Of a stretch of 64,000 bases of DNA, positions 36,673 to 46,861 are shown piece after piece. The stretch comes from Lasiodiplodia sp. COLG20. Taxonomy: Eukaryota > Ascomycota > Dothideomycetes > Botryosphaeriales > Botryosphaeriaceae. The DNA lies in contig VNWV01000003.1 of assembly GCA_009801085.1 (NCBI GenBank), positions 620,001-684,000 on the forward strand, in the 5' to 3' direction. The first letter of the stretch is position 1. Each line of letters begins with the position of its first letter. The position numbers and the translations under genes are program-made. The notes beneath the pieces are model-generated. The model saw nothing but the letters and a program-made list of their open reading frames with translations. It was not told where the DNA came from and made no database searches.

Positions 36673-37257
36673 TTTCTTCTTCTTGCTGCTGGCGTAGCCG
36701 CGGGAGAAGACGAGGCAGAAAAGAGCGCGGGGCTCAGAGGCGGGGGCGCAGAGAGAGCGAGCTGCGAGCCGCGAAAAGGCACAGGCCTGAGGCGCAGAGA
36801 GGAGGCGAGTGGTGCCTGGGGCGAGAATGATGGAATTGGAGCGGAGACGACTAACGAAAGTCTCTCCGTGCGGGTGGTTGAGGGATTTGCAGAGTGAGGT
36901 GGGATGGGCTTGAGGTCGGCGGGGCGGGCACAGCAGAGCAAAAATTCGCGGCCGCTGCATCATTCCTCCGCTCCGTGGATGCGAGCGGCCGAGCTGGCTC
37001 ACGTGTGCCGGCGCTGCCGCGCCCAACCACCAAGGTCGCACCGGGGTTCCCGCCCGCTAACCAAGACCGTCCTACTCCTAGTCTTAACACGTGCGAGCCC
37101 TCCAGCTGGCGGAGACATCTCCAACTCCTCGTTTGCCCTCATCAAACCTCAGCTTCCGCCAGCACTACCTCTCGGCCTCTGATGCAGCTGTGCTTCAGTT
37201 CCCGCTCCGCCTAATCCGCACATAGCCCCGAGAAAGCCGCCGACCAGCCCCAGCATC
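36673..37257. promoter_or_regulatory. Shared promoter region of OLA1 and the PPPDE peptidase gene
   Basis: This 585-bp interval lies between two divergent start codons. It is GC-rich on both flanks and contains pyrimidine-rich stretches. No specific binding site can be assigned by eye. Confidence 0.5.
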
Positions 37258-38277
37258 ATGTCAACCTCGTCGCCTCCGAAGCCCAAGAAGCCATCGCGCG
37301 CGTCGAGCCACCGCTCCACCCTCTCGGTGCAGAAGACGGAGATCAAAATCCATGTCTATGACTTGCTGCCGGTGAGTTCTGTTGAATTGCCACTCCCCAG
37401 CCTCCCAGCGCGGCTGCCTGTCTCGGGCTTTCCCGTTTCAGCATGCGGATCTACGCAGGCTCGAGCTAACGACCACGCAGCCGGGTAAAGTTTCGTCGCT
37501 GCTGTGGACTCTCGGCAGTGGCCTGCTGCACTCTGGTGTCGTGATCAAAGACAAGGAGTATGCCTATGGCGGACACGACCGCCGTGGTGTTACCGGTGTC
37601 TACTGGACCAGGTCTGTGCCCACTCCCATTACGTCAGTTGTCGCTGAAGATATTCACAATGCTCAGGCCACGTCTCGAGCCGCCCGGCGGCACCTTCAGG
37701 TGCGAGGTCCTGCAGGGCTTCTCCTTCCTCACCGAAGATGAGCTCGCTGCCGTCATAAGAGAGGTGTGTTGGCAAATCCGCACCACAATAATCACTAGTC
37801 TGACCACACGCACAGGCCTCAGAGAAGTTCCAGGGTACTGCCTACAACCTGTTGACCTTCAACTGTAACCACTTCACCTCGTACTTGTGCGAAAAGCTTA
37901 CTGCAAGGCCCGCTCCGAGATGGCTCAACCGTGCCGCAAGCATCGGCGTTGCCCTGCCTTGCGTCGTGCCTCGGGAGTGGATCGCCCCTCCCGACCATGA
38001 TACCGCTGACGGTGAGCTCCTGGACGAAGATGATGACGATGAGCGCGTAGCAATGCTGCGCGCGACTCAATCACAGGGTTCTCTGCACCTTACAGATTCA
38101 CAGGATCAGTACTCTACCGACGAAGAGCTTGAGAGCAGTCGATCTAGATCGAGGAACGCAGCCAAGAGATCCACTTCCTCAACTGAAATCGGTCGCCCAC
38201 GGCGCTCTTCGGTTAGAGATACTAGCGGGCGCGAAATCCCCGCCAGCGAGCGCGCTCCCGTGCACGCCAGATCTTAA
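37258..38277 (+). CDS. PPPDE-family peptidase (DeSI-like deSUMOylating isopeptidase fold)
   Basis: Four exons are inferred: 37258-37371, 37481-37611, 37667-37763 and 37816-38277, giving 267 residues; introns are 109, 55, 52 and all GT..AG. The PPPDE (DUF862) domain runs from IKIHVYDLLP to about residue 165. The catalytic pair is visible: His55 in GLLHSGVV and Cys131 in NLLTFNCNHFTSYLCEKL. GGTFRCEVLQGF and DEYAYGGHD-like segments also fit the family. PPPDE proteins are papain-like thiol peptidases; animal DeSI members remove SUMO from targets, and the fungal substrates are not defined by sequence. The C-terminal 100 residues are acidic, Ser/Arg-rich and disordered. A weaker alternative acceptor for intron 1 lies at 37458. 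The gene converges on uS11m, with 356 bp between stops. Confidence 0.92.
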
Positions 38278-38633
38278 GGTGCCTCCCTATTTCAGTGTAT
38301 TCATTACTTTTTTGAAAAGTTTCCTATCTCTCTCATCTGCGGCACTGGAGGGTTGATACCATTGTGGCGGTTACTAGCATTCGGATCAGGTTTCGGGAGG
38401 GCGGAATTTGTGTGCTCACTGAGCGTTCAAGCGCGGTCTTTCATTTGATGAGAAAGGTTTTTGATAGGCCATCTTACAGTTATTCAATGGCATTCTTATA
38501 CAGCATTTCTTTTCCCTTTGTCACCAACGCCACGCCGTAGCCAGTATTGTACAACAGGCCCATGATGTACACCTCACCAAGATCCTTGAAGAATGCCATG
38601 CCTGCATATATTTTTTCTCGATCCATGTCGTCC
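38278..38633. other. Intergenic region between convergent genes
   Basis: The 356 bp between two convergent stop codons probably consists of the two 3' UTRs. No further feature was recognised. Confidence 0.6.
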
Positions 38634-39341
38634 TTAACCCAATCTCCTCGGCTTCTTACCCCTGGTACCACCGAACTTCAACTTCGTGGTATCAGTGACT
38701 CTCACAACGCGATTCCGGATGTTCATGCCCTCCGAACCCATAATGGCCTTCCTCACAGCTTCTCTGCCTTCACCGAATCCTCTGAAGACGAGCTCCAACC
38801 TCTTGATCTCCATCAACAGACCACGGTCCTGGATGTTGCTCAACAAGAAGGCGGCAAGCTGGTACGCAGCGTCGTAGCTTCCACGGCCGGCTTTACGGAA
38901 GCCAATGTTGCCCGTCGCGATGCTTATGATGGGGTTGCGGTCGGGACGAGTGAGGGTCAGGTGTGTGTTGTGCTTTGAAGATACGATGTGTAGGTGGTGT
39001 GGCTCGGGCTCTTCCATGAGCATAGCTTCGCCGGGCTTGTAGTTGACGTTGGAGTCGCTGCTCAGCATGTCGGCGAAGCCGGGACCCTGGTTCACAGGAC
39101 GGCGGTCGTAGCCAAGGGGCGATTGGCGTTCGGCGCTCAGCGCCGAGCGGAGCGTGCTAGCGGCCGACACGTCGTAGGGGTCATCGGCGGCGCGACGAGC
39201 GGTGGTCGAGAAGGAGCTGGTCGCCGTCGTGGTGTTGAGGAAGGCGGGCCGCGCAAGCGATTGGGATGCGGCGCGGCAGGATAGGCATATCGAGCCTCTG
39301 AGGGCCGAGAAGACCCGCGACGTCCTGTTCTCCAGGACCAT
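38634..39341 (-). CDS. MRPS18: Mitochondrial small-subunit ribosomal protein uS11m
   Basis: A single exon of 235 residues starts at the ATG at 39341-39339. The N-terminus (ENRTSRVFSALRGS) is Arg/Ser-rich, as in mitochondrial presequences. The C-terminal half is uS11-like: HLTLTRPDRNPIISIATGN, IGFRKAGRGSYDAAYQLA, then an Arg-rich tail ending FGGTRGKKPRRLG. uS11m binds the platform of the mitochondrial small subunit; the symbol follows the budding-yeast name for this protein. The frame stays open upstream to 39551, but the extra residues look like non-coding sequence and the chosen ATG has a good context (GCCATGG). The gene is divergent from TIM44, another mitochondrial gene, 305 bp away. Confidence 0.9.
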   Translation of the reverse strand: MVLENRTSRVFSALRGSICLSCRAASQSLARPAFLNTTTATSSFSTTARRAADDPYDVSAASTLRSALSAERQSPLGYDRRPVNQGPGFADMLSSDSNVNYKPGEAMLMEEPEPHHLHIVSSKHNTHLTLTRPDRNPIISIATGNIGFRKAGRGSYDAAYQLAAFLLSNIQDRGLLMEIKRLELVFRGFGEGREAVRKAIMGSEGMNIRNRVVRVTDTTKLKFGGTRGKKPRRLG

Positions 39342-39646
39342 GGCGGGCAGAGAGACGGGGCAATTGGCGTGGTGTGGTTGGTAGCTCGCACGCAGAAGGC
39401 CGGGTCGAGAGATTTCGGAGCAGCAACAGGTCAATCGGCGGAACCTCGGCTGATGACACTTTTTCGTTCGTGAGGTTCCTGCTTTCTCCGCCGGCGCGGC
39501 AGTGAGGTTTTCTGGGGCAACAACCATTCGACTAATCCCGCCACGCCTCAACCCACCTCAATTCCTTTCCCGTGCGTCTGCCCTCCATCGCGGCACTTCA
39601 GTCCTTTCGCGACTCGCCATCTTCCATTTCTTTCAGCGCGTCTAGA
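39342..39646. promoter_or_regulatory. Bidirectional promoter of uS11m and TIM44
   Basis: Only 305 bp separate the start codons of two divergent genes whose products both act in mitochondria. The interval must contain both transcription starts. It has no obvious TATA box. Shared regulation is plausible but not shown. Confidence 0.6.
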
Positions 39647-41389
39647 ATGAAGGCCTTCGCCAGCAGCTCCGTCGGAGCGCGCGTTGGAGGTGCCGCTCGC
39701 TCATCTCTCACACCCTACACTTCCGCCTATGGCCGCTCCGCTGCCTGCCGCCGGTTATCCACCGCTGTGCTACAGTCGCAGCGTTCCTCTTCCCCAGTCA
39801 CTTCTCCCGCCTCTTCTTCGCCTTCCTCTCTTCCTTTCCTCCGCTCGCAGCTCCAGCCGCAGGACATCCTCCTCCGCTCCTCCGCCCTCTACGCCCGCCA
39901 CTTCCACGCCCAGCCCTATCTGAGCCAGAAAGCGAAGAAGGCAGACCCCACAACCTCCGCCGAGGACAAGGCGCGTGCCGAGGGCGCAGACAAGAGCTCT
40001 TCCGCCGCCGACGCCGAGACCGGCGAGAAGAAGGCCGAGGGCGAAAAGAAGGCTGAGGGCGAAGAAGCCGAGGGCGAAAAGAAGGCTGAGGGCGAAGAAG
40101 CCGAGGGCGAGCAAAAGGAAGAGGGCAAGGAGAAAGACGACAAGAAGAAGAAGGAAGATGCGCCACCCCCGCCGCCGCACGGCGACAAGACGCCGTGGCA
40201 GGTCTTCACCGAGACGCTGAAGACCGAGTTCAAGGCGTCGAAGGAATGGAACGAGTCGACCAAGCAGCTGGCCGCTGGCGTCGAGGACTTCACCCAGAAC
40301 GAGAACGTCAAGCGTGCGCGTTCCGCTTACAAGTCCGCTGCCGAGGTGACGGGCACGGCTACCTCGACCGTTCTCAAGAAGACTGGAACCGCTATCGGAC
40401 AGAGCGCTGCGTGGACCTGGGATACTGTGCCTGTGCGTGTGCTGAGGAAGGGTGCCAATGCTACTGGCCGTGGTCTGGAGAAGATCACCAGGCCGGTGCG
40501 CCAGACCGAGGCGTACAAGAGTGTCAAGGACGTCATCGATGACGGCAGCTCCTCGAGATACGGTGGTTGGGTCGAGAAGGATGAGCGCAAGAAGAAGAGG
40601 GAAGAGAGAGATGAGAAGTCCGGCAGGCCCAAGTTTGTGGAGAACCCGGAAGAGGATCCCAAGTATGCTTGCATCTTTCGCCTTTCTTTTTGCACATGCT
40701 AACTCTAGTGCAGCGCCGGTACCAACATCACCCTCCACAAGGATGCTGCATGGAAGGCTTCGTGGAACGATTTCCGTGAGAACAGCCGTCTGATGCAGTC
40801 CCTGTTCGCCATGAAGGCCAACTACCGCGAATCTGAGAACCCGCTCATCTCCACCGCCCGCAGCATCTCGGACCGCGTCGCCGGTTTCTTCGCCGAGAAC
40901 GAGACTGCTATGGTCATCAAGAAGTTCAAGGAGATGGACCCTACCTTCCAGCTCGAGCCTTTCCTGACCGAGATGCGCGAGTACATCCTCCCTGAGGTCC
41001 TCGACGCCTACGTCAAGGGCGACACCGAGGTGCTCAAGCTCTGGCTTTCGGCTGCTCAGTACCAGGTCTACGCTGCTCTCATGCAGCAGTACACCACTGC
41101 TGGCCTCAAGTCCGCCGGCCGCATCTTCGATATCCGCAACGTCGAAATCCTGAACGCCCGTCTGCTCGACCCTGGTGAGATCCCTGTCTTCATCGTCACT
41201 TGCAGGACGCAGGAAGTCCACGTCTTCAAGAACGCCAAGTCGGGCGAGCTCGCCGCCGGTATGGACGACAAGGTGCAGCAGGTCACCTACGCCATTGGTG
41301 TTACCAGAATACCCGAGGACGTCAACAACCCCGAGACCAGGGGCTGGAGGTTGATCGAGATGCAGAAGAGCGCGAGGGACTACATCTAA
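39647..41389 (+). CDS. TIM44: Mitochondrial import motor subunit TIM44
   Basis: Exons 39647-40662 and 40714-41389 join across a 51-bp intron to give 563 residues. The first about 90 residues form a Ser/Arg/Ala-rich presequence. Residues of about 125-165 are a low-complexity Gly-Glu-Lys-Ala segment encoded by a tandem repeat. The helical region starts at TPWQVFTETLKTEFKASKEW. The C-terminal TIM44 domain (about 385-563) contains NPLISTARSISDRVAGFFAE, MDPTFQLEPFLTEMREYILP and GWRLIEMQKSARDYI. TIM44 tethers mitochondrial Hsp70 to the TIM23 channel on the matrix side of the inner membrane. The frame stays open upstream to 39572, but the first ATG is at 39647. The intron carries a GCTAAC branch-point-like sequence. 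The gene is divergent from uS11m. Confidence 0.96.
40034..40110 (+). repeat. 33-bp tandem repeat inside TIM44
   Basis: Two perfect 33-bp units at 40034-40066 and 40067-40099 are followed by a third partial unit. Each encodes AEGEKKAEGEE. Being a multiple of three, copy-number change keeps the frame. Confidence 0.9.
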
Positions 41390-44300
41390 GCTCCCCCCTC
41401 CCTTGAATGCTTTTCTGTGTACACCTTTTGACGTTTTGCTCTTCTCCTCTTTGTACGATTCGTCGTTGTTCCTGGATCCGACACTCACCACTGGCATATT
41501 TTCTTTCTCCTCTTTCCCGGTTTGCGTCCGGCGGGCATTTTTTCCATGGCGTGAGCGCTGTATGGAAATGGAAGAAAAAGTTTCTTCGTTTACGTGTGTG
41601 TGTTTGTACTACTACTACACTACTGGCTGGGGCGCGTCTCCATATCCCTTAATGGTCGCGTCCACCGCCGCTTATTGCTACTCCTTTCACTTCCTCTGAG
41701 CTTTTTTAGACGTGGGAGGAGTCACTTTGTTTTTTTATGATGGAGGAAAGATGGAATGGAAGGGAAATGAAAAAAGGATGGATAAAAGGAAAGGAAAGTC
41801 CCCGCTCTCAAACTACATGTACAGTACCTTTGTTTTTTGGTGTGTGTTTTGGTTGGTTTATACCTGGTGGATGGGAGATGGTGTGTGTGCAGCAGGCGGG
41901 GGTCGATTGTGGGGAGGAATGAAGAGGTTCGGTGATTGGTGGAGAGAATACGTGGTGATTTTGGTAGACAGGAAGAATGTGCGCGGTGAGAACGTTGGAA
42001 ATGAGAAATGATTGAGATGAAGTTGCTCCTCCTGTGCTTCATGCTGAATCATGTGAATTGTGCTTAACGTGTGTTGTCCTGGGTTGTGGTGGTGGCACGC
42101 TGTCTGGTGGTGAGAGTTTTCGTCTTCCTTGGTGGTGTGAGTGCAAGCCTACCATGCAGGAGTATGTGAAGATGCTAATATCATTCGATCACCTTTTCGA
42201 AAGAGCTCAAGATGTTTGCGATATCTTTGACAGATATATCTGTGTCAGATATTGTCGCAGAGATACTGTTCGTACAAACATCGGCGGATTGAGCAATCCA
42301 CGCGGACGGCAGCACAACTAGAGTATGAACGAACTATCCTGATTGGGAAGTCGCGTGGCATACAGATGCACATGATGTGTAGCAACCACCCTTCTCCAGC
42401 GACTATATAAATCCGCTAGCTTTCGAGTTCTTCACTTCTCATTGTCAGACTCAATACAGGGCTTTGGTCTCTTCGGCTAGTAGCAGCGTCTAGTTAGTGA
42501 CACTGGCGGTTTTCCGCGGCTCTCCCGTTATGGACTCCGCTTCACGGTGCGGCTGGCGCTCGAAAACAACGAGGAAGTTGGAAGGGAATGCTGATGGCCA
42601 GAAGCATTTTAGGAAAGTGCTGAAACACAGCATGAGCATTCAATGCTGAAGGCAGCCAAACATGTTGTGGTGCGGCGTCGTTGGGTTGCGGGAGCGGCGG
42701 CGGGAGTTCTGATGTAGAGTGGCGAGACAGGACAAACGACGCAGTAGGACCAGGAATTTGCAGAAATCCAAGCTGCTGAGCCGTTGTTGATACAGAAAGA
42801 AAAGCGGGCAAAGATGCGGTTTTATCTTCGATAATCTGCGCCGGACGCGGAGCACGGGGCTGAACTGATGCTTCATACCGCTTGGCGTGGCGCGTGAGAA
42901 GTGTGTTGGGGAAGACGTGTCACAAGGTACTGCTTTCAATCTCGTCGCCGGGTTTATATATAGAGCGCTCAGATGCATTGCTTGGCTACGCAGCAAACTT
43001 CGACTTGCGCGTTTCGCTCGTTGTGAAGCTAAGATACAGAGCGCTCACTGTCTCCGTTTCGTTTGGAGGTCAAAGATCTTATAGAGAAAAGTGTGACGGA
43101 TTTGGCACCTCAGCTTGTTGATGAGGAGCTCTATTGGAGCAATCGACTGGATACCAGCATTCGGGTAGAATGGTGAGTTGTGTCTACGAGGTGAGTCCCC
43201 GTGAAAAAGGCAGGTAACCGCATCAACAAGATCACAAAGCGTGATCAAGTCAAAATCCACCATTTCCGGCAGTGAGTGTGATCGTGCTCGTCTTTAGGCT
43301 TTTAGCATTAGGGCCATGCATCTAGCATTGGTGAGAGAAGTGTAGACGATGAGAGAGTGGCGGTTTTATTTGCTACGAAGACTTCCTCATGTCGCAGGAT
43401 GTTCACCTGAGCGGCGCGTGTGATGAACTCGAATAGACCGGGTACAGCTCTTTTAAAAGCATCACTTCTGGTCCATGCCAGCCATGCTTGACAACTCGAG
43501 CAACAGAAATGCCTATATGCACATGAGGCGAGCACACTATACAGCCTTACAGCAGCCCGACTGTGGTTGGCTTCGGGCATGTGGCATCGCATTCAATTTT
43601 GCGAGGGCTGGTGGTGAAGGGGGTGATGTGATGTTGTGGCCCCATTAATTCCGTCCATTGACATCAAATGATGATCGTCAGCATTTGCCTTCGAACACGA
43701 ACACGCCTACTTAGAAATGCGGCTGACGATGTAAACTTGCCTTGATACCAGCGGAAAGAGACATGAGTGCCTTACCTTTACCTCTCCGCCGAACCAGTTT
43801 CTTTGTGACAAACTTCGAGTATTGCCGCTTTAGCTACATAGATTGGAGCTGAATGTGAGCTCTATGACTTCAAATCGCGTGAAAAGGTTTTTATACCGCT
43901 ATGTTGGCGGTTGAGGGCGAGTGGCTTTTGGAGAATGGCAATAGTGCGGCACTTGGCACGTGGAAACTAAGATTGAGGAGTTTAAAAGTGGTCATCTCTT
44001 ACTCCGAACCGTGTCTCTGGTCACGGGCTGTGCCCCGACTGTTAAAATGATATCGCTACATCCATTTCACTTGCTCTTCGTGCCCTTTGCTCGGTTCACG
44101 TTTGGCGCTTCATGAGCAAATGAGGAGTCGAGTCATCGGACCGGGTGATCCTATGCTTATTATTGTCTTCTACAGAGAATGATGAGGTGCGCCATCTCGT
44201 ATCGATGACGAAGAGCGTGGATAATTCCCGAATAGCAGGACTCAGTAGAGAAATAATCAAGCAGAAACTCCACGGCCGACCGAGTAGCGATTGTTGCAGA

Positions 44301-44830
44301 GCACTTCCATAACACGACAACGGAGTGTACGTATAATGGCACAATGCATTTAGCAAGCTCCATTGGTATTGATGAGGCGGTCTGACGATCGAAAGCCCCT
44401 CTTTTAAGTACTTTCCCAAGTCCGAGTCCTCAACCCTTGCACGAGAGTATGGCAGCAGATCTCCATCTAACGGAAGCGGCATGTGGCATGTGAGACGCGT
44501 GGAGTGTCACCTGATCATTTCAACTTAGAATCTCCGATGGCATGTTGGGACCTACAGACATCAGTGCTTGACGTATGGGACTTAGCTCCGATCAATTTCC
44601 GTAGGCTAAGACGTGTCATTGCGTGCTCGCAGTTTCGGAATGAGAACGCGCATGCCGGCACCAAACATGATGCCTCACTTTAGAACGCACACAATGAGCT
44701 GCGGAAAGGATTATCATGCTCGTACCGGAAAATGTTTCACAGCCTTCCATGATGGTCGGTTGAAGTAAGCATCTCGGATGTAAATGTGTGACTCAAGGCA
44801 TTTCATCTAGCAACGTAAGAGATATGAGAG
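41390..44830. other. Gene-free, lower-GC island between convergent genes
   Basis: About 3.4 kb lies between the TIM44 stop and the stop of the next minus-strand gene. The first 600 bp are probably 3' UTR with T-rich and GGA-rich patches. The remainder has only short, overlapping frames without domains. TATA-like sequences occur at about 42404, 42953 and 43888. A perfect 14-bp palindrome, ACAGATATATCTGT, lies at 42230-42243. No RNA gene or transposase was recognised. Confidence 0.6.
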
Positions 44831-46861
44831 TCATGGTGCTACAAAAGACCCATATGCAGCTACCCATTTCCGACGTTCCTCCTCCGAAAACTTCTCTGGA
44901 TTGCTTTTTGTCCCATACTGGCCTCGCCAAGAGCCCTTTGAACCATACCAGCCAGCTCGTAACGCATCGGCGGGATTGACAGCTTGCCTCTCTTCGAAGT
45001 CGTCCCCGTCCCATTGCTCAAACCAGACTCTCAAATCGATATCCTCTTCAACCATCGCTCTCGCAGAGGGACGCGTCGGGTAGTGATTCAGAACTTTCGT
45101 GTGGAATGGTTTCAATTCAACCGGGTCTTGATCGCGGATCTCATTGTATATGCGACCACCTTCGTCGATAGAGATCGAGCCGCAGCCAATATGAATTTGA
45201 CGAGCGTCGCTCACCGACTGAAATGGATCTGCCATATAGTGCGTGTAACAGTATATCCCTCCAGCAGAAATGGCAGAGAGCTTCATGTTGGCTGGTGAAT
45301 CGGGAAGATCCTCTCCAGAGAAGAGCCGGATGTACGGCTTGAAAGTGGCAGGCTGTTCTTTGTTGTTGAGTACTTTTCTCGGAGAGGCTACAAGAACCGT
45401 CTCAGTGTGGTAAAAGTTGTGCAAGCCATCTCGTTTGGGATCCAGAGGTTCATCCAAGATGGCATCGCAAAGTAAGGCAGCCAACTCCAATGATTTGTAC
45501 CATGCCTCGGCAACATTGAGTGTTTGGGGCAATACAGATGGTAGAGCCTGGACCCGGTCAAATGCTTCCACGTACCCACCAAGGAAGCTTTCACAGATGA
45601 ATTTGTGTTCTGCCTCAGCACGTTGGCTTGCTGCTTCAATGGCTCTCCCTCTTGATACGTCCCAGGCTTCTCCATGGTTGTCTTGCCAGTCTTGCAGCAT
45701 CTGTGAAACATGTGCCTCGGCTTTCAGGTGTGCTCGGCGTAAATCGGGCACCTTGTAAACGAACTGGTTGAGGAGGGATACCGGTGATGGGTATCGTAGG
45801 TAAAGTCGGGATCGGGGAGAGTGATGACGAATAAGAGCATGGCAAGCAAGCATAACTCCAAGATCGTCGACACATTTCTCCAACTGCAAAAGAAATTCGT
45901 CGCCGTACAAACTACCCAACACGCAATCGAGAGGTATCCTCCAGTTTAGGTCCACTCCCTCGTGTTTAAACAAACGTTTTGGAAACTTTCCTCCGGCGTG
46001 AAGAGAATACGTTTTGCTGGTCTGGACTATTGCATTAGTCGATACAGATGTATCGACGACAAAGCGGACCTGACAGCTTTCGGATGCTGGATCGAAGTTC
46101 TCCGCGGCCACTCCGAAGCCTCCGGGAAGGTCACCGCAAATCTGAACGCGGAGACCCAAAACCACCTCACAGAGAACGTATCCCCACAAGCATGTCATGC
46201 CTCCACGAACCTCGATTGATTCGTTCTTTTGCGTCTGGATCGTTCCGATCCCGTGGAGGAATTCGGCGACGCGACGCGGCCCACTGGCTTGCAATCTTCG
46301 TTCCGCTCCAATGCCGCTTTTTATGGTTTGCACCCCAAAGATTCTTGCGAGTTGATTAATCCTTTCGCCGAACTTTACTGAACAAAAAAGGCTGGAGCAG
46401 GCTTGCACGTAGTTCTGCCATTGAGCGTAGGATGGCGTCAGCTCCACAGGGCTCCCCATGAGCTTCGCCAGTTCGTAAAGCACAGCCGCCGCGAAGTCGT
46501 TCGAGAAGCCCTCCGAAAGCGCAGCCGTGATGGCAACTCCAGATGCTCCTTGGGACGTAGCGGTCAGCTCTCGCAGAATGTGGCGAACCCCAACGCCGAA
46601 CCACACGATGTCCCCAAAACTACCATAGGCTTTCAGCCCCGCCATGGCCCGTTTGAGCACTTCTTGGCCGTGGATCCCGATTGGTATGTGGAAAAACAAT
46701 CCTTGAGCCACGACGGCTGTTACCGGTTCCAGGCCTGCTCTGGATAGCCGTCCGAGCACTGCAACTGGGAAAGTGACAGACATGTTGGCGAGAGCAACCC
46801 AGTCAAGAGAGCCTTGCTGAGCAAACGCTGGGTCATTCGATGAACTGGGAACAAGAGCCAT
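44831..46861 (-). CDS. Single-exon protein of unknown function, island-located
   Basis: One uninterrupted exon of 676 residues starts at the first ATG, 46861-46859. The frame extends upstream to about 47008 but without another ATG. The N-terminal third has hydrophobic helical segments (LANMSVTFPVAVLGRL, FGDIVWFGVGVRHILREL). The middle and C-terminus are mixed soluble sequence, with Trp-rich ends (LRVWFEQWDGDDF, GWYGSKGSWRGQYG). No catalytic motif is recognised. I recall similar proteins as an expanded, uncharacterised Pezizomycotina family (memory, not verified). It lacks introns, uses more varied third codon positions than the housekeeping genes, and stands between two gene-poor stretches. 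Horizontal transfer or lineage-specific duplication are possible; neither is shown. Confidence 0.8.
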   Translation of the reverse strand: MALVPSSSNDPAFAQQGSLDWVALANMSVTFPVAVLGRLSRAGLEPVTAVVAQGLFFHIPIGIHGQEVLKRAMAGLKAYGSFGDIVWFGVGVRHILRELTATSQGASGVAITAALSEGFSNDFAAAVLYELAKLMGSPVELTPSYAQWQNYVQACSSLFCSVKFGERINQLARIFGVQTIKSGIGAERRLQASGPRRVAEFLHGIGTIQTQKNESIEVRGGMTCLWGYVLCEVVLGLRVQICGDLPGGFGVAAENFDPASESCQVRFVVDTSVSTNAIVQTSKTYSLHAGGKFPKRLFKHEGVDLNWRIPLDCVLGSLYGDEFLLQLEKCVDDLGVMLACHALIRHHSPRSRLYLRYPSPVSLLNQFVYKVPDLRRAHLKAEAHVSQMLQDWQDNHGEAWDVSRGRAIEAASQRAEAEHKFICESFLGGYVEAFDRVQALPSVLPQTLNVAEAWYKSLELAALLCDAILDEPLDPKRDGLHNFYHTETVLVASPRKVLNNKEQPATFKPYIRLFSGEDLPDSPANMKLSAISAGGIYCYTHYMADPFQSVSDARQIHIGCGSISIDEGGRIYNEIRDQDPVELKPFHTKVLNHYPTRPSARAMVEEDIDLRVWFEQWDGDDFEERQAVNPADALRAGWYGSKGSWRGQYGTKSNPEKFSEEERRKWVAAYGSFVAP

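Noticed and set aside
36544..37041. N-terminal extension of OLA1
   Set aside because: Family members begin at MPPKK-type starts. The extension has no similarity and reads through the first intron into the promoter.
38634..39551. Longer uS11m starting near 39551
   Set aside because: The extra residues are Cys/Arg-rich and look non-coding. The ATG at 39341 has a good context and gives a normal presequence.
39770..41497. A 575-codon minus-strand frame covering TIM44
   Set aside because: Antisense shadow. The plus strand encodes an unmistakable TIM44 with matching splice junction.
42230..42243. Perfect palindrome ACAGATATATCTGT
   Set aside because: A 14-bp palindrome in A/T-rich DNA is not rare enough to call an operator, and no gene is nearby.
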